From Actinomycetes bacterium (GTDB lineage Bacteria > Actinomycetota > Acidimicrobiia > Acidimicrobiales > Ilumatobacteraceae): a DNA stretch of 64,000 bases. Every line of letters begins with the position of its first letter. Within the stretch, counting starts at the first letter, position 1. The DNA lies in contig JAKOUY010000006.1 in assembly GCA_029782355.1 (NCBI GenBank), positions 1 to 64,000 of the forward strand, read 5' to 3'. The notes under the pieces are model-generated. The model was not told the origin of the DNA, ran no database searches, and saw only the letters and a list, made by a program, of their open reading frames with translations. The position numbers and the translations under genes are program-made. Of the stretch, positions 48,431 through 56,339 are shown one piece after another.

Positions 48431-48660
48431 CAGTCGGCCCCGTCGTCGTAGAGGCAGCCGTCCGTGTGGCCGTCGGCGTCGTGGCACAGGTCGTGGCCGC
48501 ACCCGTGGCGGCTCGGGTTCGGGGCGATCCCGAGGCGGGCGGCGAGCGCGCGCTCGGCCCACGCACGGTCGGCCGCCGTGGTCGCGGTGACCGACCAGCC
48601 GCCGTGGCGGATCGTGAGCATCCCGCGGTCCTCGGTGCGGGTCACGGCGTCGGTGGTCAT
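48430..48660 (-). CDS. hypothetical protein
   Basis: 76 residues, ATG 48660. MLTIRHGGWSVTATTAADRA, then HGCGHDLCHDADGHTDGCLY with several Cys/His ligands. Function unknown. Confidence 0.6.
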   Translation of the reverse strand: MTTDAVTRTEDRGMLTIRHGGWSVTATTAADRAWAERALAARLGIAPNPSRHGCGHDLCHDADGHTDGCLYDDGAD

Positions 48661-48866
48661 CGGTCGGCTCCTTCCAGGTCGGTGCGGATCGCGGCGAACG
48701 CTCTGCGTGCCCGCTCGGCGCGGATCGCAGCGCGGATCTCCGGCCGGTATCCGGCGTGGAGCATCGAGCGGAGGTCGTCGTCGGTGAGGTTCACGAACGC
48801 GGCCTCGCCGCGGCCGCGCAGCGCAGCGTCGGCGGCTTCGCTGATCCGGTAGGGCGCGGTCGTCAT
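48657..48866 (-). CDS. hypothetical protein
   Basis: 69 residues, ATG 48866: YRISEAADAALRGRGEAAFV, LTDDDLRSMLHAGYRPEIRA. Helical, charged. Function unknown. Confidence 0.55.
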   Translation of the reverse strand: MTTAPYRISEAADAALRGRGEAAFVNLTDDDLRSMLHAGYRPEIRAAIRAERARRAFAAIRTDLEGADR

Positions 48867-49168
48867 CGGGGCCGCCTCGGGGTGGGGGCGTTGCCGCTCC
48901 GGGCCCGGAGGATGCGCGCGGTTCGGAGCATCCCCTCGATCGACATGGCGTGGCCGACGTGCCACGCCAGCACGGGGATCTCGTGCTCGTCGGCGAACGG
49001 GCAGGTGTAGGCCTCCAGCGGACCGATGTCGGGGTCCTGCTCGGGGGTGCGCGACGTGGCGGCGATCTGGCGGGCGACCTTCGCCGTCAGGCACGCCTTC
49101 CCCGTGCACTTGACGGCGCGGAGGTCGGCGAGTTCGGCGTCGAGGTCGGAGGGCACGGTCATGGTCAT
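48863..49168 (-). CDS. hypothetical protein
   Basis: 101 residues; ATG 49168 has GAAGGGG 6-7 nt upstream, with a GTG at 49174 as alternative. ELADLRAVKCTGKACLTAKV and ALEYT-like CPFADEHEIPVLAWHVGHAM. Cysteines may form a metal site. Second gene from P9. Confidence 0.55.
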   Translation of the reverse strand: MTMTVPSDLDAELADLRAVKCTGKACLTAKVARQIAATSRTPEQDPDIGPLEAYTCPFADEHEIPVLAWHVGHAMSIEGMLRTARILRARSGNAPTPRRPR

Positions 49169-49170
49169 GG

Positions 49171-50199
49171 TCACCCCTTCTTGCGGCACTCGGGGCCGAT
49201 CCCGAGGCGGCGGGACTCCTCGTCGGTGAGGGTCCGGTTGCACCGGTAGCAGCGGCCGATCTCCTGGCCGTAGAGCGCCCCGGCCTCGGCGGGCCCGTAC
49301 TCGGCGATCCGAGCGAGGACCCGGCCGACCTGCTGGCGGCCGAGGTTCTGGTCGGGGTGGCCGCCGATCACGATCTTGACGAACACGCGCCCGGCGTAGG
49401 GGCCGTCCTCGGGGCGGTCCACCCGGTAGAACGCCAGGTCGTTGTCGCCGGTGCTCGGGATCGCGTAGTGCCCGGCGGGCACGTCGGCGAGCGGAGCCTC
49501 GACGGGAGCGGCGGCCGGGGTGGCCGAGCACTCGCCGTCGTTGTGGGCGACCGCCCACTTGCCTGCACGCTTGGCGAGGCGGCCTGCCTCGTCGGCGACG
49601 TGGCCGCCGCACAGGACGCACGCGCCGCCGTAGCGGTTCGTGCGGGTGAGGATCTCCACGCCCGCCGGGAGCGCCGAGGGGGTGGCGGCCGGTGCGGCGG
49701 GGGTCGGGTGGGCGGTGTCGAGCAGCCGGTCGATCGTGGCGCTTGCGCCCTTGCGGGTCCACGTCCCGGCGGCGACCATCTCGGCCTCGGCGGTGGTGGC
49801 GTCGATGCCGTGGCGGGTCCACAGCGTGCGGAGGAACGCCTCCTGCTTGGCGGTCGGGCCCTCGGGGGCGGAGTGGTGGCCGTGGCCGCAGCCGGTGCCG
49901 TGCTGGTGCTCGGCGACCCGCTCGGCGATCTCGGCGGCCGTGGGGGCCGGGGCACCCTTGGCGTTCGGGAGGAGGTTCACGGGGACACACTGGCCGCACG
50001 TCCACTCGTTGAGGACCTGGTCGAACGTGAGGCCGTCGGCGACGATCGTCGCGCCGTGGGCGGCGGTGCAGGCGGGGTCAAGGTGGCCGAGGCGGGCCAC
50101 GACCGGGTGCGGGTTCGGGCGGGCCTTGGTCGGGGCGGGCGTCCACTCGCGCTCGGTCACGTACCCGGTGGCGGTGGTGGTGGCGGGGGAGTGGGTCAT
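49171..50199 (-). CDS. DUF6011-like zinc protein, first gene of P9 operon
   Basis: 342 residues, ATG 50199 after GAGGAGCCCCCG. It has NEWTCGQCVPVNLL, a GTGCGHGHH segment, a wHTH-like stretch (PTAKQEAFLRTLWTRHGIDA), ACVLCGGHVADEAGRLAKRA, and ends GRCYRCNRTLTDEESRRLGI-GPEC, a zinc motif matching DUF6011. Likely nucleic-acid binding. Conserved in actinophages. Confidence 0.75.
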   Translation of the reverse strand: MTHSPATTTATGYVTEREWTPAPTKARPNPHPVVARLGHLDPACTAAHGATIVADGLTFDQVLNEWTCGQCVPVNLLPNAKGAPAPTAAEIAERVAEHQHGTGCGHGHHSAPEGPTAKQEAFLRTLWTRHGIDATTAEAEMVAAGTWTRKGASATIDRLLDTAHPTPAAPAATPSALPAGVEILTRTNRYGGACVLCGGHVADEAGRLAKRAGKWAVAHNDGECSATPAAAPVEAPLADVPAGHYAIPSTGDNDLAFYRVDRPEDGPYAGRVFVKIVIGGHPDQNLGRQQVGRVLARIAEYGPAEAGALYGQEIGRCYRCNRTLTDEESRRLGIGPECRKKG

Positions 50200-50219
50200 C
50201 GGGGGCTCCTCGTTCGTGC

Positions 50220-50259
50220 TGGACATGTCCACCATACATCCTCGGGAGCGGTCGCGCAA
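50220..50259 (-). promoter_or_regulatory. repeated phage promoter-operator, copy P9
   Basis: -35 TTGCGC at 50254-50259, 17 bp spacer, -10 TATGGT at 50231-50236, palindrome at 50220-50231. The GAGGATTTCC element upstream coincides with the last codons of the HNH gene. Confidence 0.87.
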
Positions 50260-50262
50260 CCC

Positions 50263-50736
50263 CTATCCGGGGAAATCCTCGGGGCGGGTCCACGGGGTGG
50301 TCGGGGGCCCGTCGGTGGAGCGGATCAGGAGCCCGAGGTCGTAGGCCCGAGCGCCCATCCCGTGCACCGAGTCGGGGCCGATCGTGTGGCACCAGTCGCA
50401 GGCGGCGACGATGTTCTCGGCGGTGTCGGGGCCTCCCTGGCCTTGGCGGAGCCGGTGGTGGGGCTTCACCGGGGTGCGCCAGCAGCGGGGGGCTCGGATC
50501 TCGCACGTGCTCCCGGAGCGGCGGAGCACGGCGGCCCACACGTCGGGAGCCCGCTCGGCGGTGGACGGCTTCCGGCTGCTGGCGGTGAGGGTGGACTCGG
50601 CGGGCGGGTAGCACTCGGGGCAGGGACGCATCCGTTCGGTCTCGCGCGGGCGGGGCCGTCGGGCCTCGGTGCCGCACGCGGCCGCGCCGTGGTCGGACCG
50701 GTGATACCGGTCGTCGGTGCCGACGAGCCGGGCCAC
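50263..50736 (-). CDS. HNH nuclease
   Basis: 157 residues; GTG 50736 overlaps the upstream TAG. RMRPCPECYPPAES, SGSTCEIRAPRCWRTPVKPH, HHRLRQGQGGPDTAENIVAA and CDWCHTIGPDSVHGMGARAY form an HNH core (C..C, HH, N, CxxCH). A shorter start at the internal ATG is possible. Ends at promoter P9. Confidence 0.8.
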   Translation of the reverse strand: MARLVGTDDRYHRSDHGAAACGTEARRPRPRETERMRPCPECYPPAESTLTASSRKPSTAERAPDVWAAVLRRSGSTCEIRAPRCWRTPVKPHHRLRQGQGGPDTAENIVAACDWCHTIGPDSVHGMGARAYDLGLLIRSTDGPPTTPWTRPEDFPG

Positions 50737-51437
50737 TACACGCGCCCCGTGCGGCGGAACACGAGCAACTGCGAGTGGGTGCGGCGGGCGGTTCGCTGCT
50801 GGCGGTCGCCGGGCTGGGGGATGCCCTGGTTCGGGTAGTCGAACCGGTCCACCTTGCGCGCGCTCGGCGTGAACGTCGCGCACGCGCCCGAGCGCAGCCG
50901 GTCGATCGGGTCGTGGTGCTCCCACCGGCCGTGGCCGCACCGGCACACGTCGGCGAGGCGTTCGGTTACGAGGTCGGTCTGCCACCGCATCTGGCCGCCT
51001 TCCACCTGGTCCATGACCTTGACGAGCAACCAGCGGCCGGTGAGCCGCCAGCACTCGCGCGCACCGTCGGCGATCGCGCCGAGCACGTCGCCGCGCGTCG
51101 TGCGCCGCTCGGTGCCGTAGCGGTGGTCCATCTCGCCCATCGCCGGGGTCCCGTTCAGTTTGTACGGCGGGTCGAACACGACCACGTCGAACGCCCGGTC
51201 GGGGAACGGGAGGGCTCGGAAGTCGGCGCACACGGCGGCGCGCTTGTAGAGGTCCACGGTGGTCAGGTGCTCGGGTCGCCACACGGTCCAGAAGTTCCCC
51301 TCGCCGTACGTGGCGTCGAGCACGGTGCCCACGTCGTCGGGGTCGTCGGGGCTGTTCGAGAAGTAGCCGAGGGCGTGAGCGTCGGCGATCAGGTGGGCGT
51401 TCGTCGGCCAGTGGCCGATGGATCGGATCGCGCTCAT
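50736..51437 (-). CDS. DNA methyltransferase (DPPY type) with zinc-like insert
   Basis: 233 residues, ATG 51437. GTVLDATYGEGNFWTVWRPE is the SAM motif, DVVVFDPPYKLNG the catalytic DPPY, WLLVKVMDQVEGG a later strand. The C-terminal VCRCGHGRWEHHDPIDRLRS segment resembles the Cys/His motif of the 54519 gene. N6-adenine or N4-cytosine methylation is expected. Confidence 0.8.
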   Translation of the reverse strand: MSAIRSIGHWPTNAHLIADAHALGYFSNSPDDPDDVGTVLDATYGEGNFWTVWRPEHLTTVDLYKRAAVCADFRALPFPDRAFDVVVFDPPYKLNGTPAMGEMDHRYGTERRTTRGDVLGAIADGARECWRLTGRWLLVKVMDQVEGGQMRWQTDLVTERLADVCRCGHGRWEHHDPIDRLRSGACATFTPSARKVDRFDYPNQGIPQPGDRQQRTARRTHSQLLVFRRTGRV

Positions 51438-51763
51438 CGGGCGAGCACTCCCAGGATTCCGTGAGCCCACCGCGGCGCGGCGAACTCGATGGACACGGAC
51501 ACGATGGGGTCGCTCCCCGAGTCGGCGAGGCCGAGCGAGAGGGTTCCCACCGGGTCGTCGGCCGCGGCGAGTGCCGGGCGCGTGTAGAACCCTCCCGCCT
51601 CGTCGGCGTCGGGCTCGTTGCATCGCTCGGTCCCGTCGGCCCCGACGCTGATCCGGTCGTAGGTTCCGCCGCGCCAGTACCACCCGAGGCGCGGGAGGGG
51701 GATGTTGCTCACGTCCCACGACCACGACCACCGGCCGTGGCGGGCATGGCCCCACGCGTTCAC
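51434..51763 (-). CDS. hypothetical protein
   Basis: 109 residues, GTG 51763 in GTGA overlap with the intein-containing methylase. Beta-rich: LGWYWRGGTYDRISVGADGT, DPIVSVSIEFAAPRWAHGIL. Function unknown. Confidence 0.55.
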   Translation of the reverse strand: MNAWGHARHGRWSWSWDVSNIPLPRLGWYWRGGTYDRISVGADGTERCNEPDADEAGGFYTRPALAAADDPVGTLSLGLADSGSDPIVSVSIEFAAPRWAHGILGVLAR

Positions 51764-54522
51764 AGCAGCGCTCCTTGCTCCCACCCGTCGCCCTTGGTCC
51801 GCACCTTCGGCGGCGGCGGTGCTCCCGGCTCCCACGCGCGGGGAGCGACGCGGGCATGCTCGATGCGGGCCTCGGCGATCGCCACGTACTCCGCCTCGCG
51901 TTCGATGCCCACGAACGCGAACCCCTCCAGCACACAGGCGATGCCGGTCGTGCCCGACCCGAGGAACGGATCGAGGACGGTGCCGCCGGGCGGGGTGACC
52001 ATCCGCACCAGGTGGCGCATCAGGTCCACGGGCTTCACGGTGGGGTGCACGTTGCGGGTCGGCGGGGACGGGACGAACTCGAACGCGTCGCGGTCGTGGC
52101 CGCACGTGCCGGGCGTGCCGGGTCGGGTGCGGCTCCCGCACTCGCGACACAGCGACGACCAGGCGGACTGGTCGGAGCGGTCCCGCTCGGGGAACCCGGC
52201 GAGGCCGCGGTTCCGTTCGGCGGTGCTGGCCTTGGTCACGTAGAAGAAGCGCGACGCCCCGCCCGCGTCGGCATACCCGACCCCGACGCCCTGGTCGGCA
52301 CCCTGGCGCGACCTCGGGCCGAGCGGCGTCGCCCCGAGGCTCGGCCCGCGGGTTACCGGCCCGCTCGGCGAGGACGAGTCCCCGGATTGGGCATCGAGTT
52401 CGGCGACGGGGCACCCGGGCACGCAGGCCCACTCGGGGATCATCTCGCGGCCGCCCTCACCGTAGGACACGTCGGGGCCCTGGCGGACCGGCGCGTGGAT
52501 CGGCACCGCCGAGTCGGTCGGCGACCCCTCGGGCGGACGGTTCCGGTTCACCGCGGTGCCGGTCGGGACCTCCCGCCACCCGACCTGCTCGCAGGCGGGA
52601 TCGTGGGAGAGGATCACGTTCGTCGGGTAGCGGCCCTTGGGGTTGGTCACGTAGTCGGCGTCGGCGTCGGGGTCGGTCTTCCACGGACGGCCGCGGGGTT
52701 CGGTCCACGTGCGGGCGTGGCCGTCGAGGCGGCTGGCGTCGATGTTCAGCGCGCCGGTGCCGTAGGCCAGCACGTTGTCGGCCACGGTGCCGATCAGCGG
52801 CTTGCGGGCGACGACGATCGGTTCGTGGCCCGGCTTCAGCGCGGTGCCCCACCCGTTCCACGCCTGCCCCTCGGGCGACGCGGGGTGGTACTCGCGTGCG
52901 AGGCGGTCCATCGCCTCGGGGTCGTCGTGGAGCCCCGGGCGGTCCCAACCTTCGTGGCCCTGCGACTCGCCGGGCTTGCCGCGCATCCGGCCCCGTTCGA
53001 TCCACCCGGCGTGCTCGGCGCTCTTCGGTGCTCCGAACGTGCCCTCCACCCCGAGGCGCGCATCGAGGGCCTTCGCCACGTCCAGGCTCTTGGGGAACCC
53101 GGAGTTGCCGGTGACGAAAACCCGGCCGTTGCGGCGCGCGAGGAACGCGCCGGTCGGGACGCCCACGCACCAGACCTCGCCCGTGTAGTGCTCGGCCGCG
53201 TCGGCCAGGTGGCGGTGCTGGAGTTCGGTCATGGCAAACTGGCGGAGGTACACCGCGCCGCCCGTACGGTCGCGGCGCATACCGACCTTGCCCGCACGGC
53301 CAACGAGGGCGAGCAAGGTCTGGAACCAGGTGAGGTCGTCCTCGTGCTGCTGGTGGAACTGCTCGGCGCGGGAGCCCCACCCGGAGCCGTCACCGAGCAT
53401 GGCCGCCCGGAGGAACGCCTGCTTCTCGGTGACGGTCATACGCCAGAGGAGCGGGTACGTCGGTCGCTTCCCGGGGAGATCGCCGCGCACGCTACGAGCG
53501 AGGGCTCCCGACAGAAACCAGGTGGTCTCGGTGTAGTCGTGCCGTTCGCCGTTTCGGCGCGTGTAGGTCCGGGCGCGGTCGTACCGCTTGTGCGGGCCGA
53601 GCCATCCGAGCCGGTCGAGCAACACGGCGATCTCCGCGACCTTCTCGGCGTTCACCGACGATTGGTACACACGGACCCCGGAGCCCGAGAGGTCGAACCC
53701 GCCCTCGGTCCACACCCACCCGAGCAGCGCGGCGTAATCCTCGCCGCCGATCCCGTCGCCGTCATGGAACCCCCCGAGCGGGAGCCGCACGGGGGCGCTC
53801 GTCGTGACGGCTTGCGCCTCCGCCGCCGCCCAGCCCGAGTCGTACCAGGTGCGGCGCACTCCGTCGACCTGCTGGCGGCGCTTCTCGCGATGCCAGACCC
53901 GGTGGTTCGGCGTGAGCACCTGGTCCGTGTCGGCGTTGCGGAGCACCCGCATCGGTCCATCCCACGGGACCCGGTAGGTCCGCTCGACGGGAGCGAGGGT
54001 GACGGCTTCCGTCGTCGGGTCCCATTGCGCGATCCGGTCGCCGACCTCCACCTCGATGCCGGGCTTCCAGCCGTGCTCGGTCAGGACCTCGGCGTCGGCC
54101 GTGAGGCACCCGTAGAGCCAGTCGATCATGTCGCGGATCTCGTAGCCCGCGTCCTCGATCGCCGAGGCGAGCCGGTGGTAGGTGCGGGTGCCGGAGAACG
54201 CCAGCAGGTAGCCGCCGGGCTTGAGCACCCGGAACGCGGCGGCGGCCCACCGCTCATGCCACGCCTGCATCTCGCGGGCTCCGGTCGCGCCCGCGCCGTC
54301 GCCGTAGCGGATGCGGCTGTACGGGTTGCCACCCGCGCCATCTTGGAACCCGCCGACCTCGGCCGGGTCGTCCACCACCGAGCCGCCCCCGTCGAGGCGG
54401 TCCCACGCCTTGCCCATGAACTCCAACCCGTAGGGCGGATCGCACACGATGGCGTCGATCGAGTTGTCGGGGAGCCCGGCGAGCACGTCCACGCAGTCGC
54501 CGTGGTGCACGGTCACGCTCAT
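51760..54522 (-). CDS. DNA methyltransferase interrupted by an intein
   Basis: 920 residues before splicing, ATG 54522. N-extein (1-138): VTVHHGDCVDVLAGLPDNSI, IVCDPPYGLEFMGKAWD, SGTRTYHRLASAIEDAGYEI, DMIDWLYG. Intein 139-473. C-extein resumes SGFPKSLDVAKALDARLG and ends with GGTVLDPFLGSGTTGIACVL. Joined, the exteins restore the common phage methylase string LYG-SGFPKSLDV, giving a ~585-residue enzyme. It adds methyl groups to DNA (N4-C or N6-A class). Confidence 0.9.
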   Translation of the reverse strand: MSVTVHHGDCVDVLAGLPDNSIDAIVCDPPYGLEFMGKAWDRLDGGGSVVDDPAEVGGFQDGAGGNPYSRIRYGDGAGATGAREMQAWHERWAAAAFRVLKPGGYLLAFSGTRTYHRLASAIEDAGYEIRDMIDWLYGCLTADAEVLTEHGWKPGIEVEVGDRIAQWDPTTEAVTLAPVERTYRVPWDGPMRVLRNADTDQVLTPNHRVWHREKRRQQVDGVRRTWYDSGWAAAEAQAVTTSAPVRLPLGGFHDGDGIGGEDYAALLGWVWTEGGFDLSGSGVRVYQSSVNAEKVAEIAVLLDRLGWLGPHKRYDRARTYTRRNGERHDYTETTWFLSGALARSVRGDLPGKRPTYPLLWRMTVTEKQAFLRAAMLGDGSGWGSRAEQFHQQHEDDLTWFQTLLALVGRAGKVGMRRDRTGGAVYLRQFAMTELQHRHLADAAEHYTGEVWCVGVPTGAFLARRNGRVFVTGNSGFPKSLDVAKALDARLGVEGTFGAPKSAEHAGWIERGRMRGKPGESQGHEGWDRPGLHDDPEAMDRLAREYHPASPEGQAWNGWGTALKPGHEPIVVARKPLIGTVADNVLAYGTGALNIDASRLDGHARTWTEPRGRPWKTDPDADADYVTNPKGRYPTNVILSHDPACEQVGWREVPTGTAVNRNRPPEGSPTDSAVPIHAPVRQGPDVSYGEGGREMIPEWACVPGCPVAELDAQSGDSSSPSGPVTRGPSLGATPLGPRSRQGADQGVGVGYADAGGASRFFYVTKASTAERNRGLAGFPERDRSDQSAWSSLCRECGSRTRPGTPGTCGHDRDAFEFVPSPPTRNVHPTVKPVDLMRHLVRMVTPPGGTVLDPFLGSGTTGIACVLEGFAFVGIEREAEYVAIAEARIEHARVAPRAWEPGAPPPPKVRTKGDGWEQGALL
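53104..54108 (-). mobile_element. 335-residue intein with LAGLIDADG-like homing domain
   Basis: Begins with Cys (CLTADAEVLTEHGWKPGIEV, block A) and has block B-like RVLRNADTDQVLTPNHRVW with the TxNH motif. Two LAGLIDADG-like helices, YAALLGWVWTEGG (~125) and KQAFLRAAMLGDGSG (~230), mark a homing endonuclease. The end is AFLARRNGRVFVTGN followed by Ser as +1. The penultimate residue is Gly instead of the usual His. Insertion exactly in a conserved methylase motif is typical of inteins. Confidence 0.9.
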
Positions 54523-54734
54523 CCGAGGACCCGCTCCAAGGTCGGGCCGGTCACGTCCTCGGTGCGGCGAGCGGCGCGCACGCGCCACTGGTCCATCGTG
54601 AGCAGCGACCACCCGGCCGGGGCGGCGTCGGCGAGGGGGAAGTCGTCCTCGTCGTAGTGCGGGCAGTCGCAGCCCGGCGACCAGCACTCGGGGTCGTGGT
54701 CCTCGATCGGGTGGCCGCACACACACGGGCCCAT
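54519..54734 (-). CDS. small Cys/His-rich protein
   Basis: 71 residues, ATG 54734. CVCGHPIEDHDPECWSPGCD then CPHYDEDDF: a dense zinc-ligand cluster recurrent in actinophages. C-terminal helix. Overlaps the methylase start. Confidence 0.65.
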   Translation of the reverse strand: MGPCVCGHPIEDHDPECWSPGCDCPHYDEDDFPLADAAPAGWSLLTMDQWRVRAARRTEDVTGPTLERVLG

Positions 54735-55357
54735 CACGCCACCACCTGAGCACGGGCGAGGTCCTGCGCCTCGATCACCCGAGCCCGGGCGACGAGCACG
54801 GCCTCGCGCATCGCGGTCCACGACTCGGCGACCGCGGCCCGGTCCAGCGCGGTGAGGGCGTCGGCCATCGCCTCGTCCAGCGTGCGGGGTTCCACCCGCT
54901 CCGGCTCGGGTTCGGGCTCGGGCTCGGGCGCGGGCGGGTTGGCCGTGCCCTTGATCTCCCGGACCTTCTCCCGGACCTCGTACTCGCTCAGGTGCTCCTC
55001 GGCCGCGGCCTTGAGCAACGTGCGGCGCGGCTCGGGGTCCAGCGACGCGGCGGCGCGGTGCACCGAGAACGGAACCTCGGGGTTCCGCTCACCCGGCGGG
55101 AACCGCTCGGCGACCCATTGCGCGTTCTTCAGCGTTTGCACGGCGTAGCCCGTGGCCTCCACGGCGTCGACGTACTTCTCGCCGAACCGGTGCTCGCCGT
55201 AGCGGAGCCAGTCGCCGACCCACCACATCGCCGACTGAGCCATCGCGATGAGGATCGGCCCCTCGGCCGCCCACTCGTCGTAGGTGAGCCCGGCGGGGAG
55301 TGAGTAGCCGGTCGGGCTCACGGTGCCCTTCAGCGGGCCTCTCGGTTCCAGCGTCAT
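54734..55357 (-). CDS. phage HTH-type DNA-binding protein
   Basis: 207 residues, ATG 55357. ILIAMAQSAMWWVGDWLRYG, EHRFGEKYVDAVEATGYAVQ, LKNAQWVAERF and later LKAAAEEHLSEYEVREKVRE match an actinophage family annotated as DNA-binding (WWxGDWL...GYxxQTLxN). A Pro/Glu repeat linker and helical C-terminus follow. Sits among methylase genes and may regulate them or replication. Confidence 0.7.
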   Translation of the reverse strand: MTLEPRGPLKGTVSPTGYSLPAGLTYDEWAAEGPILIAMAQSAMWWVGDWLRYGEHRFGEKYVDAVEATGYAVQTLKNAQWVAERFPPGERNPEVPFSVHRAAASLDPEPRRTLLKAAAEEHLSEYEVREKVREIKGTANPPAPEPEPEPEPERVEPRTLDEAMADALTALDRAAVAESWTAMREAVLVARARVIEAQDLARAQVVA

Positions 55358-55596
55358 CGCTTCCGACCTCCTCGGGTCGTCGTGGTGAACACGGCGTCGG
55401 CACGTCCGCCGCCGTGGCCGTCCAGGTGGCGTTCCATCTTGGCGAACACTCCGGTCACGACCTCGCCGCACCCGCGCGAGCCCGCGCAGCGCCACGTGCC
55501 GTGGTTGGACTGCCCCGCGCCGCGTGCCCGCTTGGCCTTCGGTTGCGCCTCGGCGACGCGAGCGTTCGGGGGGAGCCGGTCCCAGCGTGCCGTCAT
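55354..55596 (-). CDS. small basic zinc-finger-like protein
   Basis: 80 residues, ATG 55596 overlapping the methylase stop. CAGSRGCGEVVTGVFAKMER then HLDGH gives C-x5-C-x(n)-H-x3-H, a C2H2-like spacing. Basic flanks suggest nucleic-acid binding. Confidence 0.55.
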   Translation of the reverse strand: MTARWDRLPPNARVAEAQPKAKRARGAGQSNHGTWRCAGSRGCGEVVTGVFAKMERHLDGHGGGRADAVFTTTTRGGRKR

Positions 55597-56339
55597 AGCC
55601 CCAGCGATTCCTGAGCCAAGCGGCGGGCCGCCAACTCGCAGAAGCGTTCCGAGAGTTCGATCCCGATCGCGCGCACGCCGCGATCCTTCGCCGCCCGCAA
55701 CGTCGAGCCGGAGCCCATGAAGGGGTCCACGACCGAGGCGGCCCCCGTGGCGTCGATGCATCTGCCGGGGAGCGCCGCGGGGAACGGGGCGGGGTGGTCG
55801 GGGACCCCGGTTTCGATGCCGAGCCGCCACACGTCGCCCATCCCGGAGGCGGCGTGATCCACCAGGGCGAACTCGGGCGTGGCGAAGACCATGATCCACT
55901 CCGCACGTGTGCAGAAGTGGCGAAGATTCACGTCGATGCCCGTGCCGCGGTCCCACGTGATGATCTGCCGGAGCGGCAACCCGTAGTCGAACCCGAGCGG
56001 AACCTGCAGGCGTCCGTGGATCACGCGCGGCCGGTGGTTGTAGAAGATCCCGAGGCGCACCCGTTCCCACAACGCGGCGAGCACGGATCGCTGCCAGGCG
56101 TCGTAGTCCTCGGCGGGCATGGCGTCATCGTGCTCGCCGTACCCGTCGCGAAATCGTCCACCCTTGGTGCTCGCTCCGGGCGCGTACAACCCGCGACCGT
56201 TGCCGCCCGGCACAAGTCCCATGTTGTAGGGCGGGGAGGTCACGGCGATGTCCACCGTGGGGATCTCGGGGAGGACCGCGAGGCAATCCCCGTGGTAGAT
56301 CGTGCAGGTCCCGTCGTCGTAGAACGGCGTGAGGCTCAT
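55593..56339 (-). CDS. DNA methyltransferase (SPPY type)
   Basis: 248 residues, ATG 56339. CTIYHGDCLAVLPEIPTVDI, DIAVTSPPYNMGLVPGG (catalytic SPPY, N4-cytosine-like), VVDPFMGSGSTLRAAKDRGV and RAIGIELSERFCELAARRLA (SAM site). Paralogous in layout to the next upstream gene, with the same MSxTPFYDDG start, so the pair arose by duplication. Confidence 0.88.
   Translation of the reverse strand: MSLTPFYDDGTCTIYHGDCLAVLPEIPTVDIAVTSPPYNMGLVPGGNGRGLYAPGASTKGGRFRDGYGEHDDAMPAEDYDAWQRSVLAALWERVRLGIFYNHRPRVIHGRLQVPLGFDYGLPLRQIITWDRGTGIDVNLRHFCTRAEWIMVFATPEFALVDHAASGMGDVWRLGIETGVPDHPAPFPAALPGRCIDATGAASVVDPFMGSGSTLRAAKDRGVRAIGIELSERFCELAARRLAQESLGL

Noticed and set aside
54734-55906. Extended 390-residue version of the HTH gene
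   Set aside because: Upstream part is the shadow of the methylase genes; ATG 55357 has the right context.
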